This document shows positions 1-14,000 of a stretch of 64,000 bases of DNA, one piece after another. The notes beneath the pieces were generated by a model. The model was not told the origin of the DNA and made no database searches. It saw only the letters and a program-made list of their open reading frames with translations. Source of the stretch: Stenopsyche tienmushanensis (lineage: Eukaryota > Arthropoda > Insecta > Trichoptera > Stenopsychidae). Made by a program: the position numbers and the translations under genes. The stretch spans positions 1-64,000 of the forward strand of contig WACJ01000109.1 of the NCBI GenBank assembly GCA_008973525.1, written 5' to 3'. Position 1 is the stretch's first letter. Every line of letters starts with the position of its first letter.

Positions 1-2032
1 TTATTATTATTTTATTACTCTTACTATTTATACCTAAATAGGAAAAAATACTGCTACGGATAAATATGAAAACAATATAGATTTCTACATAAAATCAATA
101 TTTCGATCAAAACAATATTGATACGTTTCTTTATAAAGAATGTATTCTTAAGACCTAACCCAAAAAAATTAAAAAATATAATGCTGTTAATTAATACGGG
201 TCTCATTGCACGGCGATCAACGTATACAAAGAATGCTTCAGCATAAAAATGTTAAACACATTAATATTTACATTAAAATAGCATCTTTAGTTATTCAAAA
301 CAAATTTCTTTGGTTCTTACCAAATACTCCAAAGTACTTAGGCGAGCTAGAAAGAAATCCATTATTTTAGGAACTATCGTTTGAATTTAGTTTGTGTTTT
401 ATAACAAATATTTCATTATAAAAAGCCGATCGTTTTAGATATTATATGTTTAACCCTTTTAAACCGGACAGCGTGTGCAAAGGAGTGATGATACTCGGCT
501 AATGACGCCACTCCAGAACAGTTAAAGGGGAATAACAAAATTGGTCAACGATAAGAATGATGCAGTATCTTAATTATCAAAACAAACGCCTGCTCCTCAA
601 GACACATGAACGAAAGTCCGTAAGAGCATTATTTGACGATGGCGATTTCATTTAATTATACCTAAAATTTTTATGACGGATAAAAGATTCTTAGGAATGC
701 GATTTTTGTTGAATAGTAAGTATGAACATTTACGAGTTTCTATAAAAAAATAATTAAAAAATATATTGAGAATGTTTAGACGCATAGGGGTATCCTTACA
801 GCACGACTTGCCATCGATGCAGGAGCGTATGATGTTATAATTTATTTTAATCTTTAAATTTTGCTATATTTTTTTAAAACAGCGCTTATGAAAATTATAA
901 CTGTAAAATAGTTTCATTTTTACTATTGAAAATAAATTTTTAACCATCGGAAGACTCAAATATAATTGAATATTTACAAAAGTCTGCTTGTAATTGATTA
1001 ATCAGATCCGAAGCAAACTCTTGCAGAATCTTCATAGAAACTACTGATTACTAAATAATAACTCGTATCACATTATGACAATTTGGGGTCCCTTAACGGT
1101 TAAATAATTCATTCATTTTTACATCACGTTATGCTAAAAAAAAAAAAAAATGATCAAAATATTGAAGTACATTGAAGAATATATAAATTAGAAACATTTT
1201 TCAGATTAAAAATTTATGGGAACTTTACATGTAATGGATTTCTTTCCTGATCTCTAATATATTAGGGTTTCAGAAAATAATATGATATTATAGTATTCAT
1301 TTTGGGACCGATTTTCAGGATATCTTGAATATAAAATTTCTAATTGACGAATCGTGAATTGAAACTACATTACGCCATAAGCCTAGATATTATTGATAAA
1401 ATAATTTAATCAAAACATTTTTAATCTTAATTTTTTTAGAATCACAATCACAAAAAAGATTCAATAACATCGTCGAAAAATTCACATTGAGCATTGAATT
1501 GACACTATTGAGACATCAAAAATTAAGTCTTTTTATATGCCTCATTATTACGGGCATGATTAAAATTTGTATTAAATTTATACATTCATGAACGTCTTTA
1601 CTTTAATAATATATAAAATGCACCTAAACATGTATAATTTTCACATAATAATGATGAAGGTCTATATACATTTAATATTATAATTTTTCCACAAAGAATC
1701 TCAACCAATTTACAAATAAAAGTATATAAAAAATAAATAAAATGTGTGTAAAAAATGAGTTTATAGAATTACAATACTAATTTCGAATATTGCATTTCAA
1801 GACACTTAGATAAGAGACCGATTAAATTTTCAATGGTCCAAAATAAAAAGTATATATAAAAACAATTAATTCATGTGGATGGTGCTATGCACACGGAACA
1901 CAGCATTTGTCCAGGGCAATGATGTGAAGGTGGCGTCGAAGTAGGCAAGAGGCCCATAAAAACAGGCCATACAGAGCTAGTAGCAGCGTATTCGGATGTA
2001 TTCTGATTACCGCTGCTACCAGATCCATCCAC
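1..2032. other. AT-rich flank; 1860-2032 probable 3' UTR of the mutarotase
   Basis: No coding sequence is supported. Positions 1860-2032 are more GC-rich and directly follow the mutarotase stop, which fits 3' UTR on the minus strand. A poly-A tract sits near 1138-1150. One dispersed repeat lies at 462-606 (listed separately). Confidence 0.4.
462..606 (-). repeat. Dispersed repeat, inverted copy of 24567-24715
   Basis: The reverse complement of this stretch matches 24567-24715 closely, including GCAGGCGTTTGTTTTGATAA, GTTGACCAATTTTGTTATTC and CGTCATTAGCCGAGTATCA. Similarity ends at the CTCCTTTGCA motif. A TTAA followed by CCCTTTTAAACCGG lies at the left end, suggesting a TTAA-targeting transposon end, but I could not define the whole element. 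Confidence 0.75.
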
Positions 2033-5000
2033 TCACATCACCTACAAAATATGAACGCATTTAGTATTTATAGCGTCGACGTACAAAACCAAAACAAATA
2101 AAACCCATCAGTGTACCTGCAGTATCTGGCTGGCTTCAAAAGCAGTTCCAGGAAGCAAAATAACAGGTGATGATACATGTCCTGCCTCAACGCATATCAT
2201 ATTTGGAAATTCATCATCGCCAAAATCACCGATTTCTTTAGCACATTCGACCCAGGGGTTCCAAATAACTAAAATAATACATTAATTATTATTTAAAAAT
2301 ATTTTTAAATTAATATCAATCAATTTGAATTTTTACCTGTATCTGGGAAGTTATATTTTTGGATACGCATTTTACGTCCACTCACTACGTTGGTAATGAT
2401 ATGTTCCTGAGGAGTGTTTTGATAAACTCTATCAGTCCATTCGGCAATAGTAACAACTTCTCTCCCCTCTTGATAAACAGTTCCTTCTCTTGTCTAAAAA
2501 TCATAAAATTAAGATATTTAAAATAATATATTACATAATGGTTAAAAAATATTAAAGCAAAACTCACTTTATCAATAAAAGTACATCCATGTAGACCAGT
2601 TATTTGGCATCGTCTAACATCAGGCACTTTGAAATACGTATGCAATAGCATATTGAAACTGAACGTAAGATCCTTACTGGGATTGTAAACGCCGATATTA
2701 AAATGAAGTTCTTTCTCACGTAATATTAGTCGATATGTTAAACGAAATCTATAACATCATAAAGGTTAATACGATTGAAGATATCTTGTTGATAAATGCA
2801 TTTAATAAATTGAAGCATACTGATAATTCCACATAGATCTAGTAAAGTCGTCGTCCATTATAGAAAATATTGCTTCAACATCTCCGCTGGGAAGTCTTTC
2901 CGGATGTTTTTCAACTAACCATCGGGTAATACGTGCAAACCCATGCTGTGGTCCAAATGACCACGGACCAAATTGAGCTGTAATTAACAAATAGCAACTG
3001 TATAATTATAGATCGTCACATGAAATAATAAATAATATGAAATGTTACATACGAAAAACGAATGGTATTCCTCCTCTGATGGCTCGTTTTCCATCAAAAA
3101 CAGCTTGCTTACTAAAATGATAAAAACATCAAATAAGTTTCATAACAATCATATTAATCAGGGTTTCGAAGTGACAATGACAGACAGCGACTGACTGGAT
3201 TGGAGGGCAGAGTGTTAGGGCGCCATCTAAAGAAGGCGAGGTTTCCGCAGGAAGACCAGCTTCAGACTTCGTGCATCTGAAGGTGCGATGGAGGAGAAGG
3301 ACAAAGGTTAAAGCTAAGTTCAAAGGACATTATCGTGGGTTCTCTGCCACCACGAGTCCAACCTCAGTTTGAAGGGGGCTGCAGGAGATGATGGACTGCA
3401 GGGGTTACCCCTTCCCCATGGTACTCATATCGGTTCGGTCATTTGTAGTACCTAGCCACGGAGACGAGTAGCCGATCGAACAGCCTAAAACCGTCCTCCC
3501 CTGTATCACTAGGCTGTTGAGGATAGTGATGAGCCTTTGACACAGTCTCCACCAACTACTGTAATCGGCTGTTCCACACACCCATTTATGAGTACGCCGC
3601 ACAGGGTGACCTGCGTACCCAGCTCACGTTAGCTGGGCTACCCCAGCTGCATTCGTTGCGCAAACCGACGAGGCTACTTTCGTGTATCTCTGCTCCACAT
3701 CACTACTAATATGCACCCGGATGCAGTGCGGACATTTCGAAATTTTATTTTTTTAATAACACAATCATGAAATGTTTTTCGACAAGGGGATAGAAAAAAA
3801 AAATCAGATATTGATGATCCATGATGTCAAAAGGTCATGGAAGCCAATACTAGAAGGCCTTAGCACCAAGTCTTGCACACGTGCAGTACTCGATTGTCTG
3901 CCTTCTTTACAATCGATCGAAAATGTGGGATTTGTGCAAAATGTTTTCAATCCCTGATATCCATTTCGGTAATGCTATGACGCAAGGGTTATATGTGACC
4001 TTTAAATGTACGTAGTGAATGTATTGAAAGAGCTAATCATCGTGTATTTCATGTCACACCAACTATGATTGATGGATTTATATAATGATTAACGTGCGCC
4101 AACAGCGACTCGACATTATCGCCATAAGGTCTTGAGCACAAACCGAGTAGACGGTGGTCGTATCTCGAAAGGGCCCCAAAAGACCAGGAGAGCCGACCAG
4201 CTGGAGATCAAATGAGCGTGGCGAGATAAATAGAAAGAGGGGGATGAAAGCGAAGAAAGTTCGACAGAGGCGATAGTATCTGGATAACATTGAAATTTGC
4301 CAATAAATAGACTCCAACTTTAGTTATATTTAGGAATATTTTCTCTTAGAGAATGCTCCATAGACCTAAAGAGAAAGTAATCGGAAGAAACTAGGAGTCT
4401 GGAGTATATGGAAGGTGTAGTAGAACCTCCCAGTTTGACTTCTGATTTTTTTCATGGGGTCATTACAACTTATTAACCATAAATTAGGCTAAATAATAGT
4501 TCTAACAGAAAAAAAACTTACAAACGTTAACTTATGGTCACAAATTGCACACGAACAGAAGGATATATAAAAAGCGTGATTTTTTTCTGGTTTCCTTAAT
4601 ATTTTGTCAAATTTCCTTACATGGAGCCCGGTTTTTTTTCCACACAAAAGATGTGTAAACTCTGAAGGTTCGTTTTGCATTTACAGGAACCCAAATCTCC
4701 TCATCGAATATAAATTGAGGGCTGAATTCGATGGTCCAGAAACAGAGTTATAGATTGTTTTGATGTATTTTTTGATTGTTTGCACTACTTTTTTATCATT
4801 TCCTCGCTTAAAAGGAGTCTTAAAAGGGAAACAATGGGACATGATTGAAACCTTCCAGACTTAGTAGGACCGCGTCCAGAAGTGTATCAACGCAGAAGGG
4901 TGTAATTTCGAAGAATTTGACTAAATGTACAAATATGTTCAACACATTACTTTTTGGACGCATCCTGTATAATCATTTTACGTTTTGTAATGAGTTCAAG

Positions 5001-8000
5001 TACGGCTTCCAATTGCGAGGCGTTCATTCGTAATGTTAGCGGTCCGAAAAGCGGACCAAATGGACACGCAGACCTTGTGGCCACTCCGTCCTTTTTTAGG
5101 GATTTTTGTAGCATTTTCGGGGATAAATGCGTATTCGGGGCTATCTTACATAGGTAACTCGCACCAAATCGCGAACGAGTCTAGGAGAAGTCTACACATA
5201 AAAATTATATATTTATGAATCTTACTAATTTATGCTGCTATCATAGCTAGTTTTTTAGTTTTAAGTTACAAAATCTAGTTGGTTTTTGCTTATTTTTCTT
5301 GAGAATCTTGAAATTTAAGATTTATAACGCAGACATATTCTATCATATATTTTTTTGAAAAAAACAACAACCGCAATCTTGTTACGGCTTTGAAGACGTA
5401 ATTTTCTTGAGACGTGATATTACACTCCAATTCTTGCAGCTTTTCATTGGTTAGAGTTCGTCGTGGTATTTAAGCAAATTTTGAACATCATCTATATCAA
5501 AACCTTCAATGCTTCCGGAAATGCCTAATCACTAATCTCGTCGATGATATTTTCGGCATCATTCTCATAATTGATGTGATCATCAACAATTTCTCTGAAG
5601 CAATTTTTCCAAACACCCTTCATGCACGACTTGGTAACTTTATTCTATGCTTCGTCGATGTTTCTGATAGCTTTCACAATATTGAATCGTTTCCACTAAA
5701 ACTTATATTTAAGTTCTGATGATTTGTACATAAACGCAACCAAAGTGTCCAAAGAAAAAAAAATGAAAAATAGAACGTACTATAACGAATCCGGGGCCGC
5801 AATAAACGGGGGTTTATCTGACAAAATGGACTAACTCACAAATTAATAATGAAATTAAATTCTAAAACCTTATTCACCGATGATTGTCGATTTCCGTCAG
5901 TCTCCATCTACGTCTGGCTAATCTCTCGGACCCAAATGACCAATGCCATTCATTTAGCAAGGACAAGGTCTCTCTGCAGGCATTCGACTGATCGGTTGCA
6001 AACGTCCATGGCTGGCTCATTAGATCTCATCATTTTTTGACGGACGTTTTACAGGCCATCATGAGAGGTCGTTATGATGTCACTCCACGCCGGAGATGAT
6101 GTCATACCCCGAATAATCCCTAAAAGGGATAAGCAGGCCGGCCGTGGACATCAATCTGAGGTGAAATTCGCGCAGATTAGCATCTCGCCTTTGCGAGGAG
6201 CTTCTCTCGGAATTCGGCAAGTTGGATTCCTTCGATTGATTCTTCTCAGAAGACCAGCGCTCTTTTTTCTTGCGTCCGTTCTTGAGGCTGCATGTTTATA
6301 AATGTGCAGTAATTAAGCGAGGAAAAACGCGCCGATTGGAACATCGGCGGATTGTGCAACTCTAAAAGTTCAATTTCTGGTCGACGTTTTGTAATTTCAG
6401 CTGTGCGCAATGCGCTCAAAAAATGTACTTAAGGTCATCACGAATCAAGTACAAATTTCGATCGTACACAGAATGTACTTCGTGTTATGCGATCATGACT
6501 CCGGCGAATGGCAGCTGACATTTTCGTAGCGGACAGGTTAAAAATGCCCAAACAATCGGGATTGTTTGGAAACTGCGCCAGAATCTCTTTGTTGCAGGCA
6601 TAGAGCAACCTCATAAGTGGTTAATTTCATCAAACGCCAACAGATGAAGAGACAGAGGTTCACAATCTTTTTGAGAAGCGGATCGGATCGAAATGGAAAC
6701 GTATAGCAAGTCAAAAAAGTAAAAAGTGAATGATGTGCTAATATTCTTCTTAGTTCTTTCTTTGGCATTATAACATGTTATCAACATATTTAAAAAAAAA
6801 CTCAATCATTTTTTTCAATTTTGGTCTTAAACTATTTTTTAGAATATTTAAATACATTTGATGATCCATTATTACAACAACCAGTTGCCAAAATACATCC
6901 CCGAACCATAATATAATCGCCACTAGCACAAATACATCAGTAATCAATTAATGCAGTGAATAATTTTTATATCTACAACTGCTGATGCTACATCTATTTG
7001 AAGTAATACGTTCAATGGTCTGATCTTTTGATGCGGCCACCACTGTGTTAAAAACCACCCATTTCATATAGAGATGGCCGCAAAAGCACCCCTTGATATG
7101 TTCATCCAGGTGACCCGTTACGCAATGAATGTGATTATACAAATGATATGAATGTGATCCTTTCCCATGAATGAATAATGAGTATTCCTGAAATTTATTG
7201 CGTTCAATTAACTCGACACCGTAACAAAAATTACATTTACTAATGCATACATTATTCATTATTTAGGGAACCATTGATGTTCATATTTCATATTTAAAAT
7301 GCAATTGCACCAAATACTAGTTATTTAGGCTCTATCAAAATCCGACACATTTTTAGACTTATACAAAGTCTTAAAAAAGCAATAAAAAATTTGCTCTAGA
7401 TATTGCATAATGTACTTGCTGTAATCGTATCAAATAAGAGTATTGCAAATTGACATTATTAAAATATAATCAATCGTCACGGACGTCATGACATTGGACC
7501 ACATAGGGTTAACGCTTTATTTCGCAATAAAAAATGAAAACAGAAGGTGAAAAAAAACTCATTGGAACCGTTTAATGCTCTCGTTATCGATGAAATAAAT
7601 TTGTTTGCGATTTTATGCAAATGAATCTAGGCCATAGCGCTTTTTATCTGTGGTCTTTACACAAAATATTTCGCAATGTGGAATTAGTTTGTTGATATTT
7701 TTGATAAGCGCCAAAAATATTATATTGTTTTCACAACTCTCTATATGCATTTTCTGCAATACTATGTATTAGTATGTCGAGATAGCGAAATATTAAATAT
7801 GTAAGTAAGGAGTGAAATTTTGATAAGATGATGAATGTTTAAAAAAAATGTTCTTACGACCACAATAACATTCTTAAAAACCCGGCTAAACAGCATCGTT
7901 TTTTCCGACTATAGTCGTATCAGGCATAGAATCAGATTATCATAGCAATAAATGAAATTATTAGATATATCCCAACATCTAAAAGCTATTATCGTTTGAT

Positions 8001-11000
8001 AATCGATTGTTGATGATATTTAAGAAAAATCTCATTGATTATTTAGTACAATACATATACCAAAAATACGTTATAATTTGTTTCCTTGGTTTTTGGAAAC
8101 CCACAGGAAAAATTGCAGAAATGAGGATCGAACAACTCAAAAAAAAAATTACAAGCAAAATGATGTAAAACAATCAGGAGAGATGCTACATAAAATATGC
8201 CAAAATAAATTAAGGTGGGAAATTGAACGATTAATCAAAAAATAATCTTTGATAAAAAGAAGTTTAAAATTAAAGAGAGAATTAGAAAAGTTCTCAGCCT
8301 TATCATGAAATTATATCAAGATTTATGCGCCAAAAGTAGGCAACCGCTTATCGTGGAGTTTTTAAATGTTTAAACTTATCTTTCATTGTTTTATATATTG
8401 CCTTGAAATTGCCGTACTAAGAGGGTCAACTTGATATAGGAAACTACCCAGTTTCGAATTCGTTTGGGTAAGTTGCACATGGACAGGGAGACAGACACCT
8501 TCAGTTGGTATAGGAGCGAATCCGAGATGCACTTAGGTCTTCACTCTAGCTCAGCACCGTCTTTACGAAGAAAGGGAGGACTGGACTTTTTGTACTCCAG
8601 AAAGTCCTTTCAAGTAAAATCAACAAGTTTACCACAAGTAATTGTTTGCTCCCCACACTCCCTATCGAGACGATTGCGAAAACGCCCTTCAATACGTTCA
8701 CCCAGGTGGCTCGCTGGGTGAGCGTTCTAAATAAAACTCGAAGGTGAATATGAAACAGTAGCATGACTACTAATTGGCGAGCTTAGGCGCAGTAACTGTC
8801 TAATCTATGTATACATATATATAGTACATATATGTTTTTCAAATTTTTGTATTAACTTTTACCCACCGGTGATGTATTTACTACACCTCGACTCTAATAA
8901 TGGGAATATCGACATGAAATATAATAGATATGGGGTTCAGAATTTTAATATTCCTCCGTATTATAATTACGAATCACATCAAAGTATTATAGTATATGAG
9001 TATTCATCTGCAGCGACGGAAATAAATAATTTGTCGGAAAATCGGGAATTTTGCGAGTTTTCGTCCGTGTCTCAGTTAATAATCAAAAGTAAACATTCAT
9101 GTACTAAAAATATATTGATTGCATTTCGTGTCTCTTGCCAAATCGTTAAATGTAAGAAACCACGTTAAATAGAAGAAACTTTAATTTCAACAGCAACAAT
9201 TAATACATATATGTAGTTCGACGAATAATATGCAAAAAGTAATACCGCCGAAAGAAAAATCCATGATAGATCTGAAGATATTTGCAATCAATTAGTTTCT
9301 CGGCTGCGTACTTTGAAGTTTGCCATGCAAATAGACGAGGCAACTTATATAGCTAAGATGCATTACATATTTTGGATATTTAACAAATCAATTTTTGGAA
9401 AGACCACATCCATTGAATTGTTATTTGGACGCAATGCGATGTATACTTAACAGTATTTGTAAAAAATATAAACTACATAAAAAAAAACCCTTGAAGAGCT
9501 AGACTGTTTGCAAATTTGTGTGTGTAGACACATGGAAGCTAATTCAATTCTATATTATAGTGAAATTCGCCGATTGTTTTATGCAAAAGTGAATTCAAAG
9601 AAGAAATAGCAATCATTCTCGAAGAAAATCATCATGGAAAAGTACATTTGAAATTTTTGGAGAATCGTCTTTACTTGCTAAAGATTACATTTAGTGCACT
9701 TTCACGATTTTCTTGAACCATCCATTAAATATATGAGCGTATCTGATTTATCGTCAGTTCCCATGTTTATGTTATAGTCTAATATAGCTTCGGGCTTGTT
9801 GATGTTTTTGAGCATATTTGATGCATGCATCGTTTTATCAATAAGACTCGCTGAATGCAAGAACATATCCTCACTTCTGCTTTTATTTAGAAAATTTGGG
9901 AAAGTTTTTGAAATTGCTTCCAATTGTGCCACAAGCATGTGTTCGATATTCGAACAAATAATCAAAGGGTGCAGGACTCATATACATTCATTGGTTCAAT
10001 GATCTTATTTCGAACTCCCTTTTTGGACTTCTTCTCGAAGAGATCGCTAAAGAATCTAAAGAACCGCGCTCCTGTTCAAGAAAGCGTGGTCTCCATAAAT
10101 CGGAGACGATGCGAAAGGCAGAGCCCTGTAATACTGAAAGGTTTGCTACTTGGGCATTTTTTTAGAGGAAGTCATAGTAGCCTAAAAGTTGAAAGCCGCC
10201 AGATTAAGATAATAAGATTTCTAAATATTTTTAAAATGCACAACATAATTTTGTACGAACTGGAGTTTATAAATGCAGATAAATCATCGAACATTCCTCG
10301 CGAGCTGTGATGATAAGACACTATGCCTTTTAATCCGGGTTTGAAATTGCAGTAGTCGACTTTTTGCATCGTTTGTCCAACGACGTCGAGATGGTTTTTT
10401 TGTCGGCGTTTTGAGGTTCAATGGTTGAGAAGGCGATTGGAAAAATGTTTGCGGTCTAAAATAGCAACAGCAGACGCAGAAGAGCGACACGAATAAAATG
10501 AGATCGAAAAAGTGTCGGTTTTTCAGCAAGACTGCTTTCAGCTGTGCCGTGGGCGAAGTTTGCGTCTGAGGCGGGCGCCTTTTTTTTGGGGACATGTGAA
10601 AGTTTTTGCCGGGGGAGGGGGGGGGGGAGCAGGTCCAAAAAAGGTTGCGCTCCGCTGCGGGTGTCGGCTACAAATGTTTATCGACCGATTGTGTATGATA
10701 GTCGGCAGCAGCAGGGACGTAATTAGTGGCAGAGGGAGGGCGGAGGGCGACCATTTGTCTCGGGGGGAGGGGGGCTGAGGGGTTGGAGGGGCTTCATGTG
10801 AAAGAAGCGACCGCGGGGAATGCGGCCCGACCACCAGCAAAAAGTTGGCAGCGGCGGAGTCCAGCACATTCTAGTTTTTAGTCGGAAGGGCGCCGCCGCT
10901 TCTTACTTCTTGCGGCGGGTTTCGCACGACCGGTCGCTCCACCGGAGAAAGGAACTCAGACGCTAACCATGTCAATGCCTTCGAGTGACATTGTCCGACT

Positions 11001-14000
11001 AACGGTACTCAACTCTACACCCTTCTCCACCTGCATCTTCTCAATCAAAATTACTTCCCTAGCCGAGTCACATACACTTCAATACAGCCGCATTTGGTCT
11101 GGATGATGCCATTCAATCTGCCGACAAGCTCTCCGGAATACGCTTTCATTCTCGTCGAAGACTTCAAAATATTTCCAAGTGGAAAGTTCGCTGCGTTGCC
11201 AAAAGCAAAAATCATTAACTCTTGAGAAAATCTTAATTTCATCAGATCTTTCAGTCATCAGTCTTGCTAATTCTTTGTTTTTTTGAAAACCATTTGATAT
11301 TAAACATAAGATGCCATGCGGATTTGCTAAAAACAAATATTATGAAAGTTATCAAAAACATCGACGAAGCACGGAATAAAGTTACCAAGTCGTGTATGAA
11401 GGGAGTCTGGAAAAATTGCTTCAAGAAGTTTATCGATGATCACATCAATAATGATGTTCAAATTTTGCTTGAGCGACAAGATCTTGCAGCAATGAAGACC
11501 TGCAGGAATTAGAGTGCCATACCATGTCTCAAGAAAATTACGTCTTAGAAGCTGTTCCCTTGCAAAATTTAACTATTGACCTTATTTTTCACAATCAATA
11601 CGTAAAGTTGTCAAAAGAAAACTATGAAGACCTGATCAGATCATCGTCATTCGCTGCTGGATAAATTATGCTGAATTTTCCCTATAATCGAATATACATG
11701 TACATTCTACAAGACAAAAACATCAATATTTTTGCTCTTTAAGTCGCATTTACTTTTGTTTGCCCTCCATGTTAGCATGCTTAACTTTTATTAATTAAGT
11801 TCAAACAAAATGCTTCTTAATGGCTAACAATTACAGTGTAAACAGTGTAATATACTAACATTTGCTCAGTTTGATAGCGACTATAATTGAGTGTCTATTA
11901 ACAATTTGTCTGGCGAATCCTGACTAAGAAATTATAACCAGCGCTGATGGCTTTTATAAATTTGACAACTATACTGGATATCGTCTTTGTTTTGGTAAAT
12001 GGAAGTTCTAGCACATTTATAAAAAAAATGTATATAAGGACATAGATTATAGGAATAAAGTCTTCATCATATACTTCATTTTCACATCAGCAAAAATTGC
12101 ACTCAGATTTTATTGCACTAAAATGCACTTGGAAAGAAGATATCCATGAATTGTTTATTTAGATTTTGTCTCGTTTTAAATTTGATACCGTAAATTTAAT
12201 GCTAACAAAATCCATCGTCATGAAGTGTCCAATATCCTCTGACGAGGAGATGAGCCCTGAACGTGCTTTCATCAGTTGGCGGAGTTGGAATAAATAAAAT
12301 AAATAAGTAAATGCAGCAAATTCGCCACAATCTGCCGCCACTGGACGAAGTCGGTTTTTGCGACAGTGGCGTCCCTCCACTCAGACGTTTCCCCGATAAT
12401 TCCCCTTTCTCTGTTCGCCGCCTCTTCCCACAGTGTAGAGCTACTTTTCCCGAATACACATTTACTCAAAGTTCGCACATAAAAAGTTCGGCAAGAATCT
12501 TAGCCCGAGAGAAAAAGATGCACGCGAAAGAAAAACTTTGATATATTAACATTAATATATTCGAATTAGAGAAAATCTTCCCGCAGCATCAAATACATAG
12601 CTGACATCCTGGCTTCGCCAACAATCGATACTCGTACCCCGGGAGCATTCAATTTGGTAGCTTTCGTGGTGTTTCTGGAGCCATTAGCGACCCACCGATC
12701 GGGCGCATCCAACAAATCCAATTGATTATTCGACAATATAACAGAATTTCCATTGTCGACGACGAAAAAATGCAGACGAATCGTCGATGTCACACCGTGG
12801 CAGATTCATACATTAATTTATTCCGTTTTTGGATCTCGCAGTAGACAGTTTTTTGCGCACAGATTGATTTCTACATCTGGTCGTATTATATTCCATACCA
12901 AATCTCGAGTCCAAAAGTACACGAAAGATCTATAATTACGGCGACCACATGTTCGACAATCAATTTTTTTTACCAGTCGGATAAGTCTAGATCCCAGTCT
13001 CGATGTGCCACGACTCGAATACTGACTCATATTTGCAACCCCAGTCAGAAAAACAATGCAGATTTAAAAATGCGACAAATTGACCCTTGACGGTCCAAAG
13101 TCATGACATCCGTGCCGAAGCGGAATATCCGACTTTTATATATACAAGACTTTTTGTCTCGCATCATCCGAACAGACATATTTCCTAATAGTTTTAAACA
13201 AAAATACTCATGGCGATTGATACATTTCAAGACAAACACGTTTTTAAAAGAACGATCCCACAACAATGCATAATTGATCCCATTTAAAGCGAAAATATGA
13301 AAAACGAATACATATTCCCAAGAACAGATCCAAACTTTAAGCATAAAATTTGAGTGGCGACGGTTTTTCATATTTAAAAATATGAATATATTGTGTATTG
13401 ATTAACACACTGCGGTTCGGAAGATTTAGCTTCTAATTGGAATCGTATAATACTATTGAATCAAGTATTTAACTCGTTCGTCGCTGCGTCCACTTTATAC
13501 TGTGTAATATACATAAAACTTTGTATTATGTAGCGTGGTATTCATTAAAACAATTCAAACACATATGAGGAGATTTCGGGTAATTAGGATATGTTGCGAA
13601 TCTTTTTACATTATTTTTCGCTTCCTGGCGATCGAGAATTTGTCTCGTGCACAACCGCAAGTTCCGTATCCAACCGGTCCACTTTTCCAATCGCTGACGT
13701 GACGAATGAACGCCTCACGATCGGAAGCCATACCCGAAAATGTCCACAGAACGATTATGAACTCTCATTACAAAACGAAGTAGTCCGAAGAAGACTGATC
13801 AGGTGAGTTGTTTAAATTTTACAATCGGTCGAAAATACTCTCTTGCGCGAAAATATTGCGGACTAGGTCAGCTCAATTTTTAAGCGATAACGAAGAAAAG
13901 AGGGATTAGACAACTTAGTATATATTATAAAAAGGGACAGAGTCAATCAGTCTTGATTAAAACCATGTGCAACTCTCGACTGGGTCTGTATTCTGTGTTT

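Noticed and set aside
6948..7259. 103-codon minus-strand ORF, and 8464-8764 ORFs with slight similarity to it
   Set aside because: Only a short shared stretch (KG.F...V...T) was visible; no known domain and the surroundings are intron.
10538..10867. 109-codon proline-rich minus-strand ORF and the overlapping glycine/arginine-rich plus ORFs
   Set aside because: Length is explained by GC-rich, stop-poor sequence and G-runs; no domain and no splice context linking them to other exons.
12566..13030. Two minus-strand ORFs that look moderately protein-like (LDLLDAPDRWVANGSRN...)
   Set aside because: No family was recognised, the frames do not join, and they lie inside an intron rich in transposon debris. 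Possibly an old element, but not supportable.
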